This document shows positions 1 through 11,337 of a stretch of 64,000 bases of DNA, piece by piece. This DNA comes from JAKAIY01 sp963809385 (GTDB lineage Bacteria; Chloroflexota; Ktedonobacteria; Ktedonobacterales; JADMIN01): assembly GCA_963809385.1 (NCBI GenBank), contig CAWEJL010000016.1, positions 124,001-188,000 of the forward strand. The letters are read 5' to 3'. Made by a program: the position numbers and the translations under genes. Under the pieces are notes generated by a model that was given only the letters and a program-made list of their open reading frames with translations, was not told the DNA's origin and searched no databases. The first letter of the stretch is position 1; each line of letters starts with the position of its first letter.

Positions 1-1454
1 TGGCCGTTGGCGTGGGCGACGAGGAGGTTAGCGCCGAATCCGACGAGTCCTCGCACGGGATAAGGCCGCTGCTCCAGTATTGCCCGGTAGACCTCCTCCG
101 ACGTGGCGGACTGCCACCGGGCTGGCCCCAACGGCCGCTCCAGCAGACCAAGCGCACGCGCGCGCTGCTCCGGCGACAGCAGCGCTCCGCCGGCGACATT
201 CTCACTTGGCGCGGCTGCGAAGAGCACATTGCCTCCCGGGCCGTCCAGACTGCCAGTCAGCGTGTAGAGCTGGGCGATCGCCCGGGCGATCTGGGTGGAA
301 CCTGTCTGCATCTCAACGCCACTCCAGGCGTAGTAGGCGACAGGCCGCGCTTCCCAGAGCATCCTGGCGGCGCCTTCTATCTGGTTGCGGTCGACGCCAC
401 AGATCGTCTCCACGCGCTCTGGCGTGTAACGCCGGCACTGGCTGGCCATGAGGTCGAAGACGGGGCGACAAACCACCTTGCCCTGTAACGTCTCCACCGT
501 GAACGCGCCGTTCAAGGCGAGCGCAGAAGGGTCTCCCGCATAGCCGCCCGTGACCGGGTCATAGGCGATCGGGCGGCCCACTGTCTCGCTCCACGCCGCA
601 TACTGGTCGGCGCTACCCTGCGCATCAAGATCACGCTGGGTCAGCAAATGGCCATTGTCCGTGCGCACCAACAATGGGCCGTTCGTCCAGTCGCGGATGA
701 AGTCGCGATCATACCAGCCGCGCTCGATCATGACATGGGCGATGCCGAGCGCCAGCGCGCCATCGGTACCCGGTCGCACGCGCAGCCAGTAATCCGCCCG
801 ATTCGCGGGCCCCACGCGGCGAGGGTCGACAACAATCAAACGCGCTCCTCGTTTGAGCGCCGCCGTGGTGGCTACCGCATGGGAAAGTCGAGCGACATTG
901 GGGTTGTAGCCCCAAAACAGGATGCAACCGGCTTGCTCCAAGTCAGGCATGTAGGCGCCGGGAACCGAGGCGCCGAAGGTATACTGCGTGGCAAGATGCC
1001 TTCCCCATCCGCACAGTTCCATTGACCAGCACAGGTTCGGACTTCCGAACGCATTCATCAAGCGCTGAATCCAGACCAGCGAATCGTCCGATGCCGATGT
1101 AGACGGGGAGGCCACGCTGAATGCGACGCTCTCCGGACCCTGCTCTTCGGCGATCGCGCGCAACCTGGAGGCGGTCAGATCAAGCGCTTCGTTCCAACTA
1201 ATACGCTGCCACCCAGGGTCAGGATCGCCCTTTGGCCGCGTTCGTTTCAGTGGATAGAGCAACCGGTCCGGGTGATAGACGAGTTCCGGCGCCGCCCGTC
1301 CCTTCGCGCAGAGCGCCTTGCCAGTAGGATGTGATGGATTTGGCTCCAGGGCGACAAAGCGGCCATTTTCGACAACAGCGATTGAGCCACACCGCGAGAC
1401 GCACATTGCGCAGTAGCCCGGAATTCGCTGACCAGAATGCGAGTGCGCCACCAT
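1..1454 (-). CDS. Molybdopterin oxidoreductase (DMSO reductase family), N-terminal part
   Basis: The reading frame is open from an ATG at 1454 to the window edge, about 484 residues, and its C-terminus lies outside the window. An AGGAGG sits 8 bases upstream of the ATG. The first residues hold the [4Fe-4S] binding motif C-x2-C-x3-C (Cys15, Cys18, Cys22) with the fourth cysteine at 49 in the usual ALCAKG context. Next come blocks typical of the family: WNEALD, FGSPN, ILFWGYNP and a VVDPRR segment that contacts the guanine dinucleotide cofactor. Full-length members are roughly 650-750 residues and act on small oxidised or reduced substrates. The substrate cannot be told from this portion. No Tat signal is visible, so a cytoplasmic location is likely. 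Confidence 0.9.
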   Translation of the reverse strand, partial: MVAHSHSGQRIPGYCAMCVSRCGSIAVVENGRFVALEPNPSHPTGKALCAKGRAAPELVYHPDRLLYPLKRTRPKGDPDPGWQRISWNEALDLTASRLRAIAEEQGPESVAFSVASPSTSASDDSLVWIQRLMNAFGSPNLCWSMELCGWGRHLATQYTFGASVPGAYMPDLEQAGCILFWGYNPNVARLSHAVATTAALKRGARLIVVDPRRVGPANRADYWLRVRPGTDGALALGIAHVMIERGWYDRDFIRDWTNGPLLVRTDNGHLLTQRDLDAQGSADQYAAWSETVGRPIAYDPVTGGYAGDPSALALNGAFTVETLQGKVVCRPVFDLMASQCRRYTPERVETICGVDRNQIEGAARMLWEARPVAYYAWSGVEMQTGSTQIARAIAQLYTLTGSLDGPGGNVLFAAAPSENVAGGALLSPEQRARALGLLERPLGPARWQSATSEEVYRAILEQRPYPVRGLVGFGANLLVAHANG

Positions 1455-1707
1455 CGCGTCGCCTCCTGACTGTTGGGGTCGCCCAGCGAGCGCCGCTGGC
1501 GCCAAGCATGAGTGTGACGTGAACAGAGATGCCAGCGCGAGGTGAGTTCGATCCGCTCTTGTGGTCGTATGAAATCAGTGGATTGCGCATATGACTGGCG
1601 ATGTCCTGTGATCGATCAGATCATAGCATGGGCGAGAAATTAAGAAAATACGCTCAATTGCTGGCCGATCACGTCGCAACGCCAGGGCTGAAAGAACCGC
1701 AGCGTAG

Positions 1708-2369
1708 TCAGGAGGTCTGGTTTTCTGACGTCAGGCTGAGCAGTCCGCGCTGGGTCGCCAGCGTCACCACTTCGGTACGGTTGCCCGCGCCCAGCTTGCG
1801 CATCAGCGCGGCGACGTGGAACTTCGCCGTCCGCTCGCGCACGCCCAGGCGCGCGGCGATTTCTTTGTTCTGCAGGCCACGCCCCAGCAGCCGCAGCGTC
1901 TCGCGCTCGCGCTCAGTCAGCGCGGGGATGGGCGCCGCCTCAGGCGTCGCGACGTGGCGCAGCAGCCGCGACGCCACGACTGGCGTCAGCAGCGACCCGC
2001 CCGCCGCGACCGTGCGCACCGCGCGAAAAAGCTCCTCGCGCGGCGCGCCTTTGAGCAGGTAGCCCTGCGCGCCCGCCCGCAGCGCGGCCAGGATGCGCTC
2101 GTCGGTGTCGAACGCGGTGAAGACGATCACGCGCGCCACCGCGCCACGCTCCCGCAGTTGGCACAGCGCCTCGACGCCGTCGCCCTCCGGCATCTCCAGA
2201 TCGAGCAGCAGCACATCGGGCGCTGCTCCAGCGTGAGCCGCACCGCTTCGGCTCCCGTTCCGGCCTCGCCCGCGACGGCGAAGTCCGGCTGCGTTGTCAG
2301 CACCGCGACCAGTCCGTCGCGCACGATGGGGTGATCGTCGGCCACCACGATGCGAATCACCGCGCTCAT
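1708..2369 (-). CDS. NarL/FixJ-type response regulator (frameshifted)
   Basis: Receiver domain plus LuxR-type helix-turn-helix, partner of the sensor kinase just upstream. The N-terminal part starts at 2369 (IRIVVADDHPIVRDG). The phosphoacceptor segment LLLDLEMPEGDG follows in another frame, and the C-terminal LTERERETLRLLGRG block and the recognition helix are typical of LuxR output domains. The switch is near 2219, where one base of the codon between the residues RP and DVLLLD is missing. The protein would be about 220 residues, the normal size. The start codon overlaps the kinase stop by 4 bases, so the pair is translationally coupled. The frameshift looks like a sequence error because both halves are well conserved. 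Confidence 0.88.
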
Positions 2370-3550
2370 ACGCGCGCCCCCAGCGGAATGACGGCCTCGA
2401 TGCGTGTTCCCTCGTCCGGCGAGGTGGCGATGCGCAGCGCGCCGCCCAGCAGCCGCGCCCGCTCGCTCATCCCACGCAGTCCGTATCGGTCCTGGGGAAT
2501 ATTCGCTGGGTCGAAGCCGCGCCCGTCATCCTCGACCGTCAGCCGCGCCTCTTCGGGCGTCATCACCAGCCCCAGATGGGCGCGCGTGGCGTGGGCGTGG
2601 CGCGCGACGTTGGTCAGCGCTTCCCGCGCGATGCGATACAGACCCACCTCGATGCGCGCGGGCAGCGGACGCCCGCCGCCGGTGATCTCGCACACGACCC
2701 GCACGCCACCGTCGAGCTCGACCTCGCTGGCCAGCGATTGCAGCGCCTGAACCAGCGTCTGCCCTTCCAGCGACACCGCGCGCAGGTCCAACACCGACCG
2801 CCGCGCCTCCTCCAGGTTGGCCCGCGTCAGCGCCAGCGCCTGCCCCACACCGGAGCGCATGCGCGCGGTATCCGCCGTCTCCACCTCCAGCAGCGCGTCC
2901 ACCGATTCGAGCCGCAAGGCGATGGCGGCCAGCCCCTGCGCCAGCGTGTCGTGAATCTCGCGCGCCAGCCGGTTGCGCTCTTCCAGCGCGCCCAGTTGCG
3001 CGCCGCGCGTGAAGAGCCGCGCGCGCTCGACAGCGATGCCCAGCAGGTCACCGGTAGCGTGCAGCACGTCCAGGTCATCGGGCGAAAGCTCGCGCCAGTC
3101 GGGGCTGGCGACGTTCAGCACGCCCAGTTGCTTGCCGTGGGCGTAGAGCGGGATGCTGGCGTGGTAGCGCAGGCCGTCTGTCCCATCCACCAGCCCCTTC
3201 AGCCGGCTGCACGTCACGACGTTGACGTTGGCCGCCCCGGCGAGGTCGCCCGCGCGGAAGGTGTCCAGGCAGTAGCAGCGGCCCTCCATGTGGCGCGGGT
3301 GATCGGCCAGCGCGCGGGGCAGGTTCTGCGCGGCGGCCAGATACGACTCGCCCGTCTCCTCATCCAGCAGCCAGATCCAGCCCGTGCGCAGGTCGAGCAA
3401 TTCCGCGACCTGCGCCAGCGTCGCGCGCAACGCCTGGTCGAGGTCAACCGACTGGTTGAGCGCGCGGGCGATGGCGATCAGGATGGACAGCTCGCGGTTG
3501 CGCCGCCGCAGCCGCTCCGCGCTCGATCCCCCCGCCGGTTTCCGCGCCAT
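2366..3550 (-). CDS. GAF-domain sensor histidine kinase (NarX/DegS type)
   Basis: Cytosolic sensor kinase of about 394 residues. A GAF domain spans roughly residues 35-180, the HisKA_3 dimerisation helix carries the phosphorylated His200 in LAREIHDTLAQG, and a HATPase_c domain follows with EALTNVARHA and the DDGRGFD and GLRGMSERA nucleotide-binding boxes. The start at 3550 was chosen over an in-frame ATG 12 codons upstream because AGGGAGG lies 8 bases before it. No membrane segment is present, so the signal is probably intracellular and read by GAF. It phosphorylates the response regulator encoded directly downstream. The inducing signal and targets are unknown; the nearby molybdoenzyme gene lies downstream in the same orientation and could be a target. 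Confidence 0.92.
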   Translation of the reverse strand: MARKPAGGSSAERLRRRNRELSILIAIARALNQSVDLDQALRATLAQVAELLDLRTGWIWLLDEETGESYLAAAQNLPRALADHPRHMEGRCYCLDTFRAGDLAGAANVNVVTCSRLKGLVDGTDGLRYHASIPLYAHGKQLGVLNVASPDWRELSPDDLDVLHATGDLLGIAVERARLFTRGAQLGALEERNRLAREIHDTLAQGLAAIALRLESVDALLEVETADTARMRSGVGQALALTRANLEEARRSVLDLRAVSLEGQTLVQALQSLASEVELDGGVRVVCEITGGGRPLPARIEVGLYRIAREALTNVARHAHATRAHLGLVMTPEEARLTVEDDGRGFDPANIPQDRYGLRGMSERARLLGGALRIATSPDEGTRIEAVIPLGARV

Positions 3551-3669
3551 GCGCGCCCTCCCTTTCGATTGCTTCACCGACCTCATCCGGCCTCCGGCCC
3601 TGCCCCGCTCGCTCGCGGGGTCCCCGTTCCCGCGCCGCCTGCGCCAGGATCCTGCCCGGCGTCAATGTT

Positions 3670-4050
3670 GTGGAAGAGGCGGCCTACTGGACGACGACCC
3701 GCGACAGCGCGGGGCAAAGGCTGACCGGCCAGCGCGACTACGTCCTGCATTTCCCGGCTGGACAACTCCCGCCGAACGATGCCTTCTGGTCCCTGACCAT
3801 GACCGATGTTGTCGGGTACATGGAGCCGAACCCCATCAACCGTTACAGCGTCGGCAGCCGCTCCGGCCTCGCGCCCAACGCCGATGGCTCCATTGACATC
3901 TATCTGCAGCGCACCGCTCCCGCCGGGCATGAGTCCAACTGGCTGCCGGCGCCGAGCGGTAACTTCAAGCTGATGCTCCGCGCGTATCTGCCCGGCCGTG
4001 CGATCCTCGACGGCGCGTACCACGTGCCGCCAGTGAAGAGAGTGGCATGA
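3670..4050 (+). pseudogene. DUF1214 domain remnant
   Basis: About 126 codons matching the C-terminal DUF1214 domain of DUF1254/DUF1214 proteins: FWSLTMTDVVGYMEPNPI, SVGSRSGL and FKLMLRAYLPG are recognisable. The open frame extends a little upstream of the GTG at 3670 without a plausible ribosome-binding site. DUF1254/1214 proteins are usually 350-470 residues with an N-terminal half that is absent here, so this is most likely a truncated remnant. A standalone DUF1214 protein with a lost start cannot be excluded. Function of the family is unknown. Confidence 0.6.
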
Positions 4051-4051
4051 T

Positions 4052-4312
4052 ATGGCTGATGTAAACCGGTTGATCCTGAAATACGCCTATCCCATCACGT
4101 TCGTTATCCTGGCCATCCTCGCCTGGGCCGCCTACTTGGGCGGCGAAGGGCAAGCGTTGTTCGCCTTTCCCCACCCAAGCTGCGCGTCGCTCCCCTCTCC
4201 TCGCAGGAGAGGGGCCGTGATGTCCCGACCGCCTACGGGCTGGCGCAGCAGATACAGCTCACCCCACTTCGTCGCTGATGCCCCGATGCTGTTCGTGATT
4301 TTCGCTCCATAG
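4052..4312 (+). CDS. Short membrane protein, probably truncated
   Basis: Starts one base after the DUF1214 stop (TGATATG). The first 40 residues hold one membrane helix (YAYPITFVILAILAWAAYLG) and look like real coding sequence. From about 4190 the frame runs into a dispersed palindromic repeat (CCCCTCTCC..GGAGAGGGG) and loses protein character. I read it as the N-terminus of a membrane gene cut off by the repeat. No family recognised. Confidence 0.35.
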   Translation: MADVNRLILKYAYPITFVILAILAWAAYLGGEGQALFAFPHPSCASLPSPRRRGAVMSRPPTGWRSRYSSPHFVADAPMLFVIFAP

Positions 4313-4391
4313 GCGAGCCGAGGCGGAGACGGAGTGAAGACGTTACAGAGGCAACCTCGTCCTGCAAGAGTTTCAATGTCCTGAGCACAGC

Positions 4392-5489
4392 CTACGCCCG
4401 TGAGGCGCCGCCCTCTCGCTGCTCAACTCGACGCCGGGCGCGTCGCTCGGCCGCCAGCAAGGCGTTGAGGCCGCCCAGCGCGAGGAGGCAGAGGACCAGC
4501 TCCACCAGCGCGCCGAACTGTTGGGTGTAGAAGAGGAAGACCTGCCCGACGAGCAGCGACACGAGCGTGCTCCGCTTGAACCAGCGATACGCGCTCGCGC
4601 GATCGCGCGGCAGCGCCACCAACCCAGCCACGATGAGCGCCGCGGCGGCCAGCGAGGACGCGAGCAGCCCGGCCTGAACGAAACGGTGACCGCGCAACGC
4701 GAAGAGGTCAAGCGCGAACGCTGGCCCCTCCGTCGCTACCGTGGCCGTCGCCAGCGCGAGCCCGAAGAGCAGGAGGAACACGAACGCGTACGCGACGACG
4801 AGGAGCACGAGCGCCCGAGGGAACCAGCGCGACGCCATCGCCCGCTCGAAGGCGCGGATTCCTGCCCACCTGGCGCGCCTCCACCGCGAGGCGCGCACGC
4901 TGGGTGATGGCGGGATGAGCGCCCGCTGCTCCACCAGCGCCCGCTCGAGCCCCCGCGCCAGCGGCCCGGTGGCGCCGCTCTCATGGAGCAGGCGGAGCGC
5001 CCGCGCCTGGCGCTCCGCATTGGTCGGATGGAGTGCGACCTCCACCGCCTCGTCGTACGCGTTCGCCAGCAGCTCGCGCTCGGTGAACCGCCCCGCTCGC
5101 TCGATCGTGCGGAAGCTGAGGAAGATGACGACGAAGACTACATAGATGATGGCGACGGCCGGCTGGAAGAAGTAATCGTTGCTGCTGGTGATAAACTTGC
5201 CCACCTCGTCGATGAGGAGGCCGAAGCCGGCGCCTCCGAGGAGCGCCGCCACCCGCTGCATGCTCCTGCCCACGAAGGCCAGCAGCAGCGCTAGCGCGAC
5301 GAGCATGAGCAGGCCACCCCAGAGCAGGTGCGCGATGTGCAGGCCCGCCCCGCCCAGTTGGGGGAAGCCCGTCAGCGCCAGGTAGAATCGCGTCACCAGG
5401 AGCGAGATCACTCCAGACACGAAGAAGAGCTCCGAGAGGGGGCCGAGGTCCGCGTCGCGGGCGAGCCAGCGCTCCCGCCCAGGCCGCAT
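4392..5489 (-). CDS. Conserved multi-spanning membrane protein, unknown function
   Basis: About 365 residues from ATG 5489; an in-frame ATG at 5597 adds a low-complexity stretch that I do not trust. N-terminal membrane helices include SELFFVSGVISLLVTRFY and HIAHLLWGGLLMLVALALL, followed by a conserved-looking GFGLLIDEVGKFITSSNDYF loop and further helices. A soluble linker at about 165-225 separates a second hydrophobic block with three or four helices. No catalytic motif or known family could be named. It stands alone between the DUF1214 remnant and the SUKH gene. Confidence 0.7.
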   Translation of the reverse strand: MRPGRERWLARDADLGPLSELFFVSGVISLLVTRFYLALTGFPQLGGAGLHIAHLLWGGLLMLVALALLLAFVGRSMQRVAALLGGAGFGLLIDEVGKFITSSNDYFFQPAVAIIYVVFVVIFLSFRTIERAGRFTERELLANAYDEAVEVALHPTNAERQARALRLLHESGATGPLARGLERALVEQRALIPPSPSVRASRWRRARWAGIRAFERAMASRWFPRALVLLVVAYAFVFLLLFGLALATATVATEGPAFALDLFALRGHRFVQAGLLASSLAAAALIVAGLVALPRDRASAYRWFKRSTLVSLLVGQVFLFYTQQFGALVELVLCLLALGGLNALLAAERRARRRVEQREGGASRA

Positions 5490-5868
5490 CCCCCCGCGTC
5501 CCGCCAGCCCCGCCGCAGTGTTCGTGTCCTGGTCCGCCGGGCCTTGCCGCATGGGGTGCAGGCGTCCGTCGCTTTCGTCTACATCACCCGCCGGCATATC
5601 CCGCTGCCGGCGCTACTGGGTAGCGGTGGTGGCCTGTGCGGCCGCAGCGAAACCACCAGCGCTCTCCAGTGGACGCCTCGTCCGCCTAGCCCGTGCGCCA
5701 GCGGTTTCATCCGTCGCTCCGCCGCGCGGGCCGCGCGTTCCTCAGCATCCATACGTCTAAGGAGTCACCGCCTATCGTTGTAATTTGCATGCCTCGGCCG
5801 AGACTCGTCCTGGCTGATTTGACCCTCGTCTGAACGTGGGAAGGATCCGGTAGGAGGATGGCGCCGGA
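5490..5868. other. Intergenic stretch without recognised gene
   Basis: Holds the weak upstream extension of the membrane-protein frame and about 270 bases before the SUKH stop codon. No RNA gene, repeat or convincing promoter was seen. Confidence 0.4.
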
Positions 5869-6336
5869 TCAGACCTTCAACTTCCCACTGAGCCACCATT
5901 CTATGTACGTCTTCAGTGAGGGAGCCACCCATGGCCGTCCGTCTTCGTAGGGATTCCACAGATACACATCGTCGCGCTCAATAGCGCCTTGGATGAGGCC
6001 GAATGCGAACTGGATGCCATCCACCCCGGCGTCTGCGAAGAAGAGCAGGTGGTCGAAGGGCATGTAGCGCTCCTGGTACGCGGGATCCGTGCGCATCTGC
6101 AGATTACGGCGCATGATCTCGTCCATCGACCAGGCCAGATGCGTGCCAAAGATGACGAGCGCGCCGTTGGTCTCGGTGAGTAGGCTTCTGAGGCTCTCAG
6201 GAAGGCGTACACCGAGGCGCTGCTCGACGCTCGCTAGCGCCTCGGCAGTCGCGCCGAGGAAGAATTCGGGGCCAGGGTCTTCGCCGCCGAGCGGTTCCAG
6301 GACCGGGTGACAGTCATAGATCAATTCGCGCCACAT
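5869..6336 (-). CDS. SMI1/KNR4 (SUKH) family protein
   Basis: A 155-residue single-domain protein. The segment VEQRLGVRLPESLRSLLTETNG is the SUKH signature (acidic/amphipathic helix, then LP.S...L...NG), and later FADAGVDGIQFAFGL and VYLWNPYEDGRPWVAPSLKTYIEWW match the C-terminal strands and helix. SUKH proteins are commonly immunity proteins of contact-dependent or polymorphic toxins but also occur as housekeeping orphans. No toxin gene is adjacent, so the immunity role is not supported here. It lies alone, upstream-facing of the ABC operon. Confidence 0.85.
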   Translation of the reverse strand: MWRELIYDCHPVLEPLGGEDPGPEFFLGATAEALASVEQRLGVRLPESLRSLLTETNGALVIFGTHLAWSMDEIMRRNLQMRTDPAYQERYMPFDHLLFFADAGVDGIQFAFGLIQGAIERDDVYLWNPYEDGRPWVAPSLKTYIEWWLSGKLKV

Positions 6337-6375
6337 GCGTACACCTCACTCCCTCACAGGCGCGCGGCCCCGAAG

Positions 6376-7158
6376 CTACTCCGCCGCGCCCGCCAGTTCC
6401 TGGCGGCGGAAGGAGAGCCAGGCGAGCGCCACGACCACCGCCGCGATCACGAGATTGGCCGCGAGCGACGTTCCCAGATGCGCCGGGGTGGTTCCCAGCG
6501 CCAGCGCGCTCGCGGCCTCGATCAGCCCGGCGGGCGTGAATTTGGCGGCGCTGGGGATGACGCTGACCAGCGAGATGACGACCCAGGCGGCCAGCCCAAT
6601 CCCCACCGCTGGCAGCTGCGAATTGGCGACTACGCTGCCCAGGAAGGTCAGCAGCGCGTAGACCACCAGCGAGAGCAGGATCAGCAGCGTGCAGGCGATG
6701 AAGCCGCCCAGCGCGATGGGCTCGAACAGCAGCGCGGTGTAGAAGTAGGTCGCGATGGCCGCCAGCGCGACGCCAGCGGCGAGCGTGACGAGCAGCGCGA
6801 CCAGCTTCGCCGCCAGAAACGCCTCGCGCGAGAGCGGCTTCGTCAGCGCGAACGCCGCCGTGCCGCGCTCCTTCTCGCGCGCGACCATGCCCATCGGTAG
6901 TAGGATCGCCACCAGGACGCCAGTTCCCGCGACGTTCTTGAGATACTGCGCGATGGCGTCGGCGACGGTTGGCGTCGGGAAGGTGATCGTGACCCCGGCC
7001 TGGCCCGTGCCGATCAGCTTGAGCAGCTCCGACGTGTATTTGGCGGTCACCGGCGAGATGATGCCGAGCAGCAGGAACACGACGCCGACGACCAGCAGCC
7101 GGTTGCCGCGCCACGCCTCACGCAGCTCCTTGCGCAGAAAGACCCCAAATCCCGCCAT
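6376..7158 (-). CDS. ABC-2 type transporter permease
   Basis: A 260-residue membrane protein with about six helices. The N-terminal FLRKELREAWRGNRLL amphipathic segment and the coupling-region sequence MGMVAREKERGTAAFALTKPLSR are typical of ABC-2 exporters. Its ATG overlaps the last base of the ATPase gene upstream, so the two are coupled. Substrate unknown; the YxlG-like architecture with a PLDc_N protein in the same operon recalls Bacillus YxlDEFG-type export systems. Confidence 0.9.
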   Translation of the reverse strand: MAGFGVFLRKELREAWRGNRLLVVGVVFLLLGIISPVTAKYTSELLKLIGTGQAGVTITFPTPTVADAIAQYLKNVAGTGVLVAILLPMGMVAREKERGTAAFALTKPLSREAFLAAKLVALLVTLAAGVALAAIATYFYTALLFEPIALGGFIACTLLILLSLVVYALLTFLGSVVANSQLPAVGIGLAAWVVISLVSVIPSAAKFTPAGLIEAASALALGTTPAHLGTSLAANLVIAAVVVALAWLSFRRQELAGAAE

Positions 7159-8117
7159 CAGCGCGCCTCCTCTTTCTCCGACTGGCCGCCGCTGGTGAGC
7201 CGCAGGAAGATATCCTCCAGGGTGGGCCGGGCGCGCTCAAAGCGCTGAATCTCCACGCTCTGCGCGACCAGCGCCGCCAGGATTTCGCGGCCCGCCACCG
7301 CCGGATCGCGCGCCACCACCCGCAAACTGGGCCGCTCCCAGGCGACCTCATCCGCCCACGGCGCCGCCCGCAGCGCGGCGACCAGGCCCGCCACCCGCTC
7401 CTCCGGCCCCGGCTCGATCTCCAGCAGGAAGACCGGCTGCGCGTAGCGCTCCTGAAGCCCGGCCACCGGCGACGACACCACCAGCTTGCCGTGATTGAGG
7501 ATCGCCACGGTGTCGCAGACGCGCTCGATGTCGGCCAGGATGTGGGAGGACATCAGGACCGTGGCCTGGCCCCGCAGGCCCGCGATCACGTCCAGCATCG
7601 CATGCCGCCCCTCCGGATCGAGCGCGCTGACCGGCTCGTCGAGCAGCAGCACATTAGGCCGGTTGACGAGCGCCTGCGCAAGGCCCAGCCGCTGGCGCAT
7701 GCCGCCGGAGTAGCCGTGGACGCTCCGGCTGGCGGCGTCCGTCAGCCCGGTCAGCGCCAGCGCGTCATCCACGCGGCTGCGCAGGGCCGCGCCGCGCAGG
7801 CCAAACAGCTCGCCGACGAACGTCAGCAGCTCCCGCCCGCGCATCCAGCCGTAGAACTGGGGCGCCTGATCGAGGTAGCCAATGCGTGCGCGCAGGGCCA
7901 CGCCGCCAGTGGCGATATCCATCCCCGCGACGGTCGCGGCGCCCTCTGTGGGGAAGGCCAGGCCGGTGAGCAGCCGCAGCGCCGTGGTTTTGCCCGCGCC
8001 GTTGGGGCCGAGGAAGCCGAAGATAGAGCCGGTGGGGACATCGAGCGTGAGATGATCGAGGGCCAGCACGTCCCCATAGCGTTTGGTCAGGCCCTGGCAC
8101 GCGATCGCGGCGGACAT
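7158..8117 (-). CDS. ABC transporter ATP-binding protein
   Basis: About 319 residues from ATG 8117, chosen because the family begins at AIACQGLTKRYG and because GAGGAG lies about 10 bases upstream. Walker A GPNGAGKTTALRLL, signature YSGGMRQRLGLAQAL, Walker B VLLLDEPVSALD and the switch histidine in SSHILADIERV are all intact. The C-terminal extension of about 90 residues ends in RPTLEDIFLRLT, as in drug-export ATPases. It energises the permease encoded immediately downstream. The gene follows the small PLDc_N gene in one operon. Confidence 0.93.
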   Translation of the reverse strand: MSAAIACQGLTKRYGDVLALDHLTLDVPTGSIFGFLGPNGAGKTTALRLLTGLAFPTEGAATVAGMDIATGGVALRARIGYLDQAPQFYGWMRGRELLTFVGELFGLRGAALRSRVDDALALTGLTDAASRSVHGYSGGMRQRLGLAQALVNRPNVLLLDEPVSALDPEGRHAMLDVIAGLRGQATVLMSSHILADIERVCDTVAILNHGKLVVSSPVAGLQERYAQPVFLLEIEPGPEERVAGLVAALRAAPWADEVAWERPSLRVVARDPAVAGREILAALVAQSVEIQRFERARPTLEDIFLRLTSGGQSEKEEAR

Positions 8118-8131
8118 ATGGCCCCGCTCCT

Positions 8132-8341
8132 CTACTCCTCGCGCCCGGCGAGCAGGTACACGATCCATCCAAACGTGCTCACTAGCAAGATCACCAGCAG
8201 CCACACGAGCTTGTTGCCACCGCGCACGCGCCGCTCCGGCTTGTAGAGATCAATGATACTAAAGATGACCATCGCCAGGTCAATAAGGATCAGTGGAACC
8301 AACGCCGCGATCAGCAGCGGGTCAACCCGTACTACGTTCAC
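8132..8341 (-). CDS. PLDc_N domain small membrane protein
   Basis: A 69-residue protein of two membrane helices, starting at GTG 8341 with GGAGG 7 bases upstream; a longer frame to 8569 has no coding character. The sequence IDLAMVIFSIIDLYKPERRV followed by NKLVWLLVILLVSTFGWIVYLL is the phospholipase D N-terminal (PLDc_N, YxlE-like) domain, which on its own is a two-helix membrane module without catalytic motif. It is the first gene of the ABC exporter operon and may assist or regulate the transporter, as inferred for similar operons. Confidence 0.85.
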   Translation of the reverse strand: MNVVRVDPLLIAALVPLILIDLAMVIFSIIDLYKPERRVRGGNKLVWLLVILLVSTFGWIVYLLAGREE

Positions 8342-8569
8342 CGCGAAGCCTCCATCCGGCGCGCCACCCGCCACGCGCCCCAACCGCGCCCGTCGCGCCA
8401 CCGCAGCATACCCCCGCCGCATGGTGGCTGTCGAGACGGGGACGCGGCCATCAATGACCGGCGCACGGCGCGAGGGGGCATGCATGCCCGGGCGCGGCGC
8501 GACACACGATCCAATCGCCTCGTACACGGCAGGCCCTCCGGCGAGCGCCGCCAACCCATGAGGCGCCAC

Positions 8570-9262
8570 TCACCACCGCAGCAGCTTCTGGATGTCGGGC
8601 GAAATCGGATGCCTGGCCTGCGGATTGAGCCAGAGGACAGAGCGCGGGGCGGCTTCCTCGTCCCAATTGAAGCGCAGCAGCACGCCGCCGAGCCGCAGAT
8701 GAGCGCGCAGAAACTCGCGGGCGTCGCGCCATCCGCGCTGGGCGAAGAAATCATCATGCATGGCCTCGGCGCGCTGAATCAGCCCCTTCAGTGACGCGGC
8801 GGGATCGAGCGGGGAATCGAGCGGCGCGCCGCCAGTCTTCAATCCGATCAGCAGGACGTTCACGGCGCTAGGCGGCATCTGGCGCAGCTTCTCGCAGACG
8901 GTGTCCGCCAGCTTGGCGTCTGTCGCCGCCGCACGCAGCCGCCGCACCTCGACATTGAACATGACATGTCCCTTGAAGGTCGCAGTCAGGTCGGGGCCGC
9001 GCGCCTTCTCCGCCAGATACCGCTCATAGACGAGCGTCACCCGCCGGTCAGCGAGCAGATGATACGCGGCATCCAGCTCGAGTCGCAGGTCGCGCAGACC
9101 CTCCGCGTCGCCCGCCATCCGGGCCTTCTTGCGAATCTTGCCAGCGTTGGCCTCAAAGAACGCGCGAAACGGACGCGAAGCCACGATCCATCGCGCGCAC
9201 GCCTCGCCCAGCAGGTGCGTTTCGTCGCCGAAGACGCTGGCAAGCAGCTCACTATCTGTCAT
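8570..9262 (-). CDS. Conserved hypothetical protein
   Basis: A 231-residue soluble protein starting at ATG 9262 (MTDSELL), with AAGGA about 10 bases upstream. Largely alpha-helical with many charged residues (KIRKKARMAGDAEGLRDLRLELD), a central VNVLLIGLKTGG strand and a tryptophan-rich C-terminus. No domain recognised. Codon use matches the neighbours, so it is likely a resident gene. It stands alone between the ABC operon and pyrG. Confidence 0.65.
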   Translation of the reverse strand: MTDSELLASVFGDETHLLGEACARWIVASRPFRAFFEANAGKIRKKARMAGDAEGLRDLRLELDAAYHLLADRRVTLVYERYLAEKARGPDLTATFKGHVMFNVEVRRLRAAATDAKLADTVCEKLRQMPPSAVNVLLIGLKTGGAPLDSPLDPAASLKGLIQRAEAMHDDFFAQRGWRDAREFLRAHLRLGGVLLRFNWDEEAAPRSVLWLNPQARHPISPDIQKLLRW

Positions 9263-9615
9263 CTTTCCAATCCTTGAGGAACCGCTCATAAAAAAGAGAG
9301 AAGCGATGCGGAAGGTGAAACCAGCGCAGGGCGCAAGCGAACCGCGACCACCCGCGAAAGCGGCGCGCGGCAACGGCCGCCGCGCCTGCGCCCGCACACA
9401 CGCATGATAGAATAGCGCCAGGCAGTGTAGCAAGCGGTGGCGCGAAGGGGGCGCGGGCGAAGGAATTGGGCGGGTATGGCGTGGCGGCCCGACCACGCGC
9501 CCGAAGACGAGAAAGCGCGCCCGCCCTGAGCAAACAGAGCGGGCGCGCTTCAACGGGCTTTCAAGCCCAACCGTCCGTGCGCCGGCCATTCATGGCCGCG
9601 ACCTCACCGAACCTC
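9263..9615. other. Intergenic region with palindromic repeat
   Basis: At 9550-9570 there is a CGGGCTTTCAAGCCC hairpin. At 9577-9600 there is a copy of the dispersed GCCGGCC-ATTCAT-GGCC repeat, lying just downstream of pyrG, where it could terminate transcription. No gene seen. Confidence 0.5.

Positions 9616-11337
<1,722 letters not shown>

Noticed and set aside
2294..3724. 476-codon frame on the plus strand
   Set aside because: It is antisense to the histidine kinase and response regulator, with Arg/Gln-rich shadow composition.
5869..6336. SUKH protein as part of a toxin-immunity system
   Set aside because: No toxin or secretion gene lies next to it.
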